The notes below the pieces were generated by a model, which did not search any database, had not been told where the DNA came from, and was given only the letters and a program-made list of their open reading frames with translations. Of a stretch of 8,339 nt of DNA, positions 1-6,200 are shown piece by piece. This DNA comes from Methanosarcinales archaeon (lineage in GTDB: Archaea > Halobacteriota > Methanosarcinia > Methanosarcinales > Methanocomedenaceae). Where the stretch lies: contig DAOWEE010000261.1 of NCBI GenBank assembly GCA_030638625.1, forward strand, positions 1 to 8,339, written 5' to 3'. Numbering within the stretch: the first letter of the stretch is position 1; every line of letters begins with the position of its first letter. A program made the position numbers and the translations under genes.

Positions 1-1
1 C

Positions 2-955
2 GGCTCTTTTGAAGAGTGTCTGGGGCATTTGCTGACATACCATGCATTGAGGGGCGGTAATGAGACTGATTACCTTGAGACTATTAACAGCCAGTGGGAT
101 GACCTGGACCCTGCCTCCCATGTGCAGGAGATTCTTGACAGGGACCATATTCGTGAAGGCATGCCCCATCCTGAAGGTATTACTTTTAGTGTCACATCAG
201 TGAATACTTATTCCAAATGTCCAAAGATGTATGAACTGAAGCATGTGCTGGGTATGCCCACCCGGGCAGAGGAACAGTCGGACGGGGCAATGAATGTGGG
301 GAGTTTCGTACACAAGGTAGCGGAAGTGGCGGTGAGGCAGAAAGTATCTACCAAAAAACAGCTGGAAGATATTGTCACGTCCCTGGTTGAAGAGGACAGA
401 TGGAAATGGGTGGATGTGGACCGGGCCCAACCTTTCCTGGATGTGTTCTGGGAGCGGAACAAGGATTCTATTCCCAACAACCTGATGGTGGAGAAGAGAT
501 TCTCGGTGCAGTTGGGTGACCATGTTTTCACGGGTTTCATTGACAGGGTTGACCTGGTGCCGGGTGACGGCAACGGTAACAATGACAATTACGATGACGG
601 TAATGATAACGATAGCAGAGTGGAGATCATTGATTACAAAACCGGGAAGGAACCGGACCCAGCCGAGCGGTCACGCCAGTTGCTGTTGTATGCTGAAGGG
701 TTCAAACACCTGTATCCTGAGTATACAGTGCAAAGGCTGACGCTGGAGTTGCTGTCGCAGCAAAAACCGCGGGTGTATGAACTGCAGGATGGGGAATATG
801 TGAGTTCCAGGGTAAAGCCTCTGGATGCAGGGGTGATCTCTGAGATGGAGGAGATTGCACAGCGCATTATCCATGACTACGGTTTTGGGTTTGAGAGGAG
901 CAGTGATGATAAACAGTGCAAAACGTGCGGGTACAGGTTATACTGTGAAGCGTGA
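2..955 (+). CDS. C-terminal part of a UvrD/AddB-like helicase-nuclease: PD-(D/E)XK domain with Fe-S cysteines (5' end outside window)
   Basis: The frame is open from base 2 to the TGA at 953-955. The TTG at 29 is only the first start-like codon inside a running frame, so I treat the gene as cut by the window edge (317 residues visible). Motifs follow the RecB/AddB/Cas4 nuclease fold: GSFVHKVAE (motif-I His), GFIDRVD (metal-binding Asp at 542-544), EIIDYKTGK (catalytic Asp 632-634, Lys 638-640) and QLLLYAEG (Q-x3-Y motif). One Cys before the fold (in YSKCPKMYEL) and three at the C-terminus (C-x2-C-x5-C, in CKTCGYRLYC) match the four-Cys Fe-S staple of AddB and Cas4 nucleases. Expected role: DNA end processing in repair or recombination. 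The domain usually ends a UvrD/Rep-type helicase, but no helicase motifs are visible, so a stand-alone nuclease remains possible. An Asn/Asp-rich insert lies between the catalytic Asp and DYK. It converges on the mtnP-like gene with 22 bp between stops. Confidence 0.82.
   Translation, partial: GSFEECLGHLLTYHALRGGNETDYLETINSQWDDLDPASHVQEILDRDHIREGMPHPEGITFSVTSVNTYSKCPKMYELKHVLGMPTRAEEQSDGAMNVGSFVHKVAEVAVRQKVSTKKQLEDIVTSLVEEDRWKWVDVDRAQPFLDVFWERNKDSIPNNLMVEKRFSVQLGDHVFTGFIDRVDLVPGDGNGNNDNYDDGNDNDSRVEIIDYKTGKEPDPAERSRQLLLYAEGFKHLYPEYTVQRLTLELLSQQKPRVYELQDGEYVSSRVKPLDAGVISEMEEIAQRIIHDYGFGFERSSDDKQCKTCGYRLYCEA
564..616 (+). repeat. Asn/Asp/Gly low-complexity tract inside the nuclease domain
   Basis: Imperfect reiterations of GAY/AAY/GGY codons encode a run of Gly, Asp and Asn, about 18 residues, with a single Tyr. 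It lies between GFIDRVDLV and VEIIDYKTG, where related nucleases normally have a short beta-turn between the two catalytic strands. The frame is kept and the flanking motifs are intact, so it looks like an in-frame loop expansion rather than damage. Confidence 0.75.
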
Positions 956-977
956 TTAACAGTCCCTGAAATAGTTT

Positions 978-1868
978 TTACTTTAATATTGTGCCGTGGG
1001 GTGAACTCCCGCCTTCTTCAAGCCGATATTTCCCGATAATTGCTTCCAATCTGTCAAGTGTGTCAAAGGGGATACCACTTCTGGAAGTAATAATTGTCCC
1101 TTTCAATGCACTCGTGCATGAACATTCATAATCTGTGTGTGAAGGATATCTGCGGATGATCTGTGTCAAAATCTCATTCAAATTCCGAATCATCATGTGC
1201 ATGTTTTGCATGGTATCCTTCCTTGAAGAGGTCATTCCACACACACTATAATCGCTGATACCGGCTATGGTGGTATAGCACATCTCAGCCTCCCTGGCCA
1301 GTTTTGCTTCAGGCATGGCAGTCATACCTATGATATCAGACCCCATATCAGCGAAGAGTTCGGATTCTGCCCGTGTTGAGAACTGGGGTCCTTCTATACA
1401 GATATATGTCCCACCGGTATGTACTTCAATGCCCATTTCGTGGATAATCTTAAAAATAGTCAGGGACTGGACAGGACAGTACGGTTCTGACAGGTCAACA
1501 TATGCCCCGATACCATTGCCGAAAAAAGTGGATTGCCGGGCCCTAGTCCAATCAATCAACTGGTCAGGTATAACCACATGACCTGGATGGAGTTCTTCTT
1601 TCAGGCTCCCTGCAGTGCAGGTTGATATAAGATGGTCCACACCTAGTGTCTTTAGTGCATATATGTTTGCACGATAATTAATCTCATGCGGAAGTATAGA
1701 ATGGTCTTTTCCATGACGAGGCAAAAACGCTACTTGGTTTCCGGCCAGTTCGCCAAGGGTTATCGTATCAGATGGAAGACCGAATGGTGTATCAATTTCA
1801 ACCTCTGAAGAGCTTTCAAGTCCAAGTTTGTAAAGACCGGTCCCCCCGATAATGCCTATTCTACTCAT
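978..1868 (-). CDS. mtnP: S-methyl-5'-thioadenosine / thioinosine phosphorylase (MTAP/MTIP family)
   Basis: The family splits methylthio-purine nucleosides with phosphate into free base and 5-methylthioribose-1-phosphate, a cytosolic salvage step for purine and methionine sulfur. From ATG 1868 the product is 296 residues, normal for the family, and begins MSRIGIIGGTGLY with the phosphate-binding GGTG. An ATG at 1886 would add six residues before this conserved start, so I prefer 1868. Other motifs: PRHGKDH (about 50), INYRANIYAL (about 63), EGPQFSTRAES (159-169), MTAMPEAKLAREAEMCY (182-198) and GISDYS around 203-208. Human MTAP has TDYDC at the last site; here the first Asp is kept and the second is Ser, so adenine versus hypoxanthine preference is unclear. 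Methanogens can use a methylthioinosine route (M. jannaschii MJ0060). The start overlaps the ccmE stop by 8 nt (ATGAGTAG), so it is the last gene of the ccm operon. It ends with TAA. Confidence 0.9.
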   Translation of the reverse strand: MSRIGIIGGTGLYKLGLESSSEVEIDTPFGLPSDTITLGELAGNQVAFLPRHGKDHSILPHEINYRANIYALKTLGVDHLISTCTAGSLKEELHPGHVVIPDQLIDWTRARQSTFFGNGIGAYVDLSEPYCPVQSLTIFKIIHEMGIEVHTGGTYICIEGPQFSTRAESELFADMGSDIIGMTAMPEAKLAREAEMCYTTIAGISDYSVCGMTSSRKDTMQNMHMMIRNLNEILTQIIRRYPSHTDYECSCTSALKGTIITSRSGIPFDTLDRLEAIIGKYRLEEGGSSPHGTILK

Positions 1869-2292
1869 CTGCGTTCCCCTTGTCATCCACCTGTAATCTT
1901 TCTGTTTCAGGCTCGTACTTGGTAGGACATTTCACCTGCATCTGCCCGGATTCGAATATTGTCCCGTTCATACTTCCTGTAACCACTATGGTACCTTCCC
2001 TGTCAAATGTCTGCGGCAGGGCAGCATCATATTTGACATCCACAGTGGCATTATCGTCAGTGAGCTGGAATGTGTAACTCAACGTGCCCACCTGCTGGAA
2101 TGACCCATTTACAATCCTGCCTACCATATTCACTTCATAGGTCGAATAATATTCCAGGTCTGATGTTACTTCTTCTACTGTCCTGTAATGTTGTGCAAAG
2201 TCAGACAGACCGCTATAAATTATGACCAGGCATGCCAGGATAATGGCAATACCGATTACGATTTTTATTCTCTTTTGTTTTTTCTCAATCAT
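1861..2292 (-). CDS. ccmE: CcmE heme chaperone, Cys-type (CPTKYEP motif)
   Basis: CcmE is a membrane-anchored chaperone that binds heme covalently outside the cytoplasmic membrane and passes it to the cytochrome c ligation machinery. From ATG 2292 it has 143 residues: a basic start (MIEKKQKRIK), one membrane helix at about 10-26, then the beta-barrel (OB-fold) domain with landmarks HYRTVEEV, MVGRIVNGS, VDVKYDAALPQTF and REGTIVVTGSM. The heme-binding site reads VKCPTKYEPE. Cys122 replaces the usual His of the HxxxY motif and Tyr126 is kept. This CxxxY variant is known from archaea and Desulfovibrio, in systems described as lacking CcmH. ATG 2292 overlaps the ccmD stop by 8 nt (ATGATTGA). An ATG at 2322 would add ten residues but overlap ccmD further. 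The stop TAG lies inside the start region of the mtnP-like gene. The C-terminus is short and acidic. Confidence 0.94.
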   Translation of the reverse strand: MIEKKQKRIKIVIGIAIILACLVIIYSGLSDFAQHYRTVEEVTSDLEYYSTYEVNMVGRIVNGSFQQVGTLSYTFQLTDDNATVDVKYDAALPQTFDREGTIVVTGSMNGTIFESGQMQVKCPTKYEPETERLQVDDKGNADE

Positions 2293-2437
2293 GTTCCTTG
2301 TTTTTAGTCTGTTCAAGTTCAATTATTGACATCTTTTTTACAAGTTCCCGCATCTTCCTGTCAAGATGTATAAGATACAATATTATCACGGTCCAGATGA
2401 CCATTGCCGTAATGAATATTGTTAGATACACTGTCAT
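2285..2437 (-). CDS. ccmD: CcmD-like small membrane protein
   Basis: This 50-residue frame fills the gap between ccmC and ccmE. Its ATG overlaps the ccmC stop as ATGA (2434-2437) and its TGA overlaps the ccmE start, so it sits fully within the coupled series. It begins MTVYLTIFITAMVIW, with one hydrophobic helix at about residues 3-24. This is followed by YLIHLDRKMRELVKKM, which matches the usual CcmD layout of one helix and then a charged stretch of the type LHLDRRLREL. The tail is charged and polar and ends in KNKEHD. In characterised System I, CcmD associates with CcmC and CcmE and helps release loaded CcmE. The family is short and weakly conserved, so the call rests on position, length and pattern together. 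Confidence 0.86.
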   Translation of the reverse strand: MTVYLTIFITAMVIWTVIILYLIHLDRKMRELVKKMSIIELEQTKNKEHD

Positions 2438-3102
2438 CTGATAGTCTCCATGGATATTTGGTCCAATTTATGTAACAACTTCTTGTAGGTCACTTCAAAC
2501 CATAAAAGATATGAAAATACCACAATGAACCCAAACGTCATTAGTGCAGCGGTAATACCCATGCCAGATGTCAGGCCAATAGAGCCTTGAGGATGCATTG
2601 AGAACCATATCCTGGTAGACATATATGTCAATGGTATGGAAAGGTATGCTATTATCCCGTAAACAGCAGAAGCTCGTGCTCTTTTTACAGGGTCATATGT
2701 GGACTGGCGCAGCACAAAGTAGCCCATGTAGATAATCAGTAATATGAACATGGTTACTACCTTTGGGTCCCAGCTCCAGTTAGTGTTCCAGGCCTCATAG
2801 GTAAATGCCCAGCCTGTAACCATGGCAAGCCCGCTGAACATGAATCCCAACCTGACCGAACTTGATGCCATGTCATCCCACTTTAAATCTGCAGTCCTGA
2901 GATACAATATGCTGGAAAATAATGTGACTGTAAAAGCAAAAAAAGCTACAATCGGAGTGGGTATATGGAAAAAGAACAGCCGGTATGAATCACCAAGTTT
3001 TTCTGATGGTGGAAATACCACCAGGAATTGGTACAAAGAGTACGAGATTGCGATGTAAGTTAAAAAAATAAGTAATTTAGTGTTTTTCCTTGTCATGTTC
3101 AT
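2434..3102 (-). CDS. ccmC: CcmC heme-handling membrane protein (WWD domain)
   Basis: CcmC is a polytopic membrane protein that presents heme to CcmE for covalent attachment. The 222-residue product shows about six hydrophobic segments (near 11-30, 48-67, 84-100, 115-132, 147-163 and 181-201). The external WWD heme-binding loop lies at about 97-113 (GWAFTYEAWNTNWSWDP), with Trp98, Trp105, Trp109, Trp111 and Asp112. The two expected axial His ligands are present: His46 in FFFHIPTP and His170 in WFSMHPQG. Length and layout are typical of CcmC rather than the longer CcmF. ATG 3102 is taken as the start; ATG 3096 two codons later is an alternative. No clear Shine-Dalgarno sequence precedes it, but a good TATA box lies about 47-58 nt upstream. 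It is the first gene of the ccmC-ccmD-ccmE-mtnP operon and lies downstream of the giant cytochrome on the same strand. Confidence 0.94.
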   Translation of the reverse strand: MNMTRKNTKLLIFLTYIAISYSLYQFLVVFPPSEKLGDSYRLFFFHIPTPIVAFFAFTVTLFSSILYLRTADLKWDDMASSSVRLGFMFSGLAMVTGWAFTYEAWNTNWSWDPKVVTMFILLIIYMGYFVLRQSTYDPVKRARASAVYGIIAYLSIPLTYMSTRIWFSMHPQGSIGLTSGMGITAALMTFGFIVVFSYLLWFEVTYKKLLHKLDQISMETIR

Positions 3103-3148
3103 TATAGACTCTCGATAAATATTACAAATAATGAATTATGTTGAACCT

Positions 3149-3160
3149 TTATATTTAAAT
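3149..3160 (-). promoter_or_regulatory. Archaeal TATA box for the ccmC operon
   Basis: Read leftward the sequence is ATTTAAATATAA, a close match to the archaeal TATA consensus (TTTAWATA). Initiation about 25 nt downstream would fall near 3125-3130 and give a leader of roughly 25 nt before ccmC ATG 3102. The region is AT-rich and non-coding. The upstream BRE region is not a strong match. Confidence 0.65.
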
Positions 3161-3162
3161 GC

Positions 3163-3176
3163 ATTGACTCGTCAAT
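3163..3176. promoter_or_regulatory. Perfect 6-bp-arm dyad next to the TATA box (candidate operator)
   Basis: ATTGACTCGTCAAT has arms ATTGAC and GTCAAT, exact reverse complements, around a 2-nt centre. It sits 2 bp upstream of the TATA box in the ccmC direction, over the BRE position, where a dimeric regulator could affect TFB/TBP recruitment. No regulator is identified. Confidence 0.45.
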
Positions 3177-3242
3177 CTAAAAAGAATATCTGATGTGGAA
3201 CGGCTCAATACTGTGTGAACCATTCCATTCATAGATTCCACA
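3177..3242 (-). terminator. Possible hairpin plus U-tract downstream of the cytochrome gene
   Basis: About 15 nt after the cytochrome stop, arms TGTGGAA (3236-3242 read leftward) and TTCCACA (3194-3200) are perfect complements. An inner alternative pairs TGGAATGG with CCGTTCCA through one G-U. A T-rich stretch (ATTCTTTTTAG, 3187-3177) follows in the leftward direction. Archaeal termination depends mainly on U-tracts, so the hairpin may be incidental or protect the mRNA 3' end. Confidence 0.4.
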
Positions 3243-3256
3243 ACTTGTCAACCAAC

Positions 3257-6200
3257 CTAATGACACGTCGAGCACGCCCAGTATGTCCCCATATTAGTAT
3301 TATGGAATACTCCAGGTTCGTTATATGAGAACACCCACAGCATCGTCCGTCCTCTTCTCTGAATGTTCCAATCACCATTGTGACATGTGTAACAATTTGT
3401 CTGGACCGCCATCACAACCTGCGTGGCATTGCCATAGTTCGCAGCAGTGGTGGTATTGTCATGACAGTTGTAGCACAGGTCAACTGAAGTATTGGAATTA
3501 GTCTCAACCAGATTGCTATAAGTACCATAGTGAGAGACACGGGATTTATTGCTCTGGTAGAGTGTAGCACTCGCATTCACGCTATTGTTGTGGCAATCCC
3601 AGCACTCTGCATACTGTGTCGTGACATTGGAAGTGCTGCGGAACTGTGCACCGGATGCATTGGGAATATGCCTGCCTGCCAGTGGAGCACCGTAAAGTGT
3701 AGCACCGGTATGGCAATCTGAACATTGTTTTGTCTGGCTGAGATTGATAGGATGACCGCTGGCAGGGGGCTGGCCATCTAAATGACAGGCATAACACATG
3801 TAATTTGTACCATTCAGGGTTGCATTATTCAGCGTATCGTGAATGGATGAAGTAACATTCATAGACGTTACATTGAGCTTATTACCTGCTGAAACCGGAC
3901 CGTCAACATCATGGCAGGCAATACAATCAGGACCGCCGCCAGCTGTGAGATTCATATCATGGAAGTCAAATGGCTGGCCGCCGCCAACTACATGGCAGCC
4001 CCAGCAGTCACTGGCAAGAGCAGTGGATTTAGTGTGTGTGGATATGCCCGGTTTGGTGTTGCTGACATTCATCGGAGTGCCCCAGTACGCACTTTCCATA
4101 AGTGTACCAACTGAACCGTTTGCACCCAGGTGACAGATACGGCAATCTGTGGTGTTAGGCAGGCGGTCTATGGTCTGTGTCCACCTGTACGGGCTCATGT
4201 TATTGTCATAAACATCATAGGGTATCCACGAGTTGTTGAAAGCATAGTATCCACCCGCAGCAGTTCGCTTATCATAACTCACACCATGGCAGGCACCCTC
4301 GCCGGTGTTATTGTTATAGTTGAAACAGGTTGAGGGACTGCCAAGTTCACTGAGACTTGTAGCAGTCATGTTCGTTGTGATAACAACTGATGCATTGACA
4401 CTGTCATTTACGTGGTTGAAAACCCGTGGAAGAATGCTGTCAATATCTGAGCGCATATTGATATTTACCGTATTGAACGGACCTGCTGAATTATTATAGT
4501 GACATTCTTCGCAGGTCTTTGTGTTGGCATCGGTGACACTTGACATCACATCTCCTTCTTCGTGACAGGCATAACAACCTTCTAAATCCTGGTACTGCTG
4601 ACCTTGCCCGGTAATATAATCTGCATTGTCGCCTTCCCAGTCAAAACCAATAGTATGGATGTCAGCGGCATATGACATATTTGGTGTATGGAATGTATCG
4701 CCGCTGCCGTGACAGTTTCCGCAGAAGTCTACGGATTTGTTAACCGGATGTCTGAGACCCTGGGTTGCATTACCCCATTCCAGTCCGCTGGTGGCATTCT
4801 TGTGGCACAGATCACAGTTTGTTGTGGGTGTAACTAGGTCTGTCCTGCTGCCATAGTGCGAGACATTTGAATGGTCGGTCTCATTGGCGGCACCAAATTC
4901 AGGTTCGGTGTGGTTGGTGATGCTCTTGTTATGACAGTATGTACAACTGTCTGCATTGCCTGCCTGGTAATCGGTCCAGATAGTACTGGTATAATTCACA
5001 TCTGGAATGTGTTGAAGTGTTATGCCAGGCTGGGTACCGCTGATGGTAATGCCTGCAGGCGTGCCGTTTACGTGGCACTTGGCTTCGGTACAGTTCAGCG
5101 GATAGGTCACATTGGCAGGATTGGAAACGCTGACGGTCTGGTTGGGGTGACCGCTGGGTTCGGTACCGTTACCGTGACAGGCCCAGCAGGCTTTGCTGAG
5201 AATGTTGACAGGGGTGGTATTGACAGCACCACTGTTCAGGGTGGCGTGGATGCTGGTATTGAAGATTGTAGTGTTCACATCTGCTAAAGGTGCACCTGTA
5301 CCATGGCAGACTACGCAGTCCGGACCGCCGTCGGAAGCGTTGATAACGCCGATATCGTGCAGGGTGGTCGTACCCACGATGTGGCAGCCGTAGCAGTTGT
5401 TGCCCATTGGATCGTGGCCGCTTAATTGCGAAATGTTGGTGGCATTGAACACTGCACCACTGCTTGTGCGGTGGCAGTAGACGCAACCCTGTGAACCACC
5501 GGCCCAGCCCACGGTATCAATGACACTGTGGTCGTCTGAGGAGGTATCGGTCAGGTCCTTGATATAATGGGCTGTAACCCTTGAACCTGCAGGCATGTTG
5601 GACATGTTCGTGACCTGTGATTTGGAAGTATCACTCTGGTTATACACCTGTATACCTGTCCGGTTGTGGCAGAATTCGCAGGTGATACTGCTACTGGTCT
5701 TCACATATTTGTTATCGGCAGATGGGGAGTGTGAGGTAATATTGAGGGTACTGCTCATATTGCCGTGGCAGTAGGTTTCATCGTCACATGACCTGACATT
5801 GCTCATATTGGTGAGGTGGGTGCTGGGTTCACTGCCGTTGCCGTGACACAGCCAGCAGGCTTTTTCAGATTCATAGGACATAGGCGATGTATTAGTGGCA
5901 CCGCTGTTCATTGTGCTGTGTGGCCCTGCTTCAAATTCTGTGATGTTCACGGGTTTAGTATTGTTTGAATGGCAGGTGGAAGACAGACAGTCAGGACCGC
6001 CGCCTTCACGGATTATTGAATGGGCAGTGCCGTGACAGCCGAGACAGCCGTCAAGGGTCATGCTATCATAGTTATTTCCAAGTATGGGGTGAGTGGGTAT
6101 GGCTGTTGGGTGGCATTCGTTGCAGGTGGTGGGAACGTAGATGTTGTGGATGTTCGGGTAGATGGGGATATCGGTGCCGTTAACTGATTTGATGGTAGGG

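Noticed and set aside
29..31. TTG as the start of the nuclease gene
   Set aside because: The frame is open from base 2, and the domain normally follows a long helicase part, so this is an internal Leu codon.
516..740. Second frame within the nuclease gene containing a Met/Thr-rich run
   Set aside because: It is an out-of-frame reading of the GAY/AAY low-complexity tract. The main frame keeps the nuclease motifs on both sides.
1315..1581. Plus-strand open frame of 88 codons opposite the mtnP-like gene
   Set aside because: It is antisense to a gene with clear family motifs and has no independent support.
3131..3193. A 20-codon plus-strand frame (MNYVEPLYLN...) in the intergenic region
   Set aside because: It is too short, has no ribosome binding site or family match, and overlaps the TATA box and dyad of the ccm operon.
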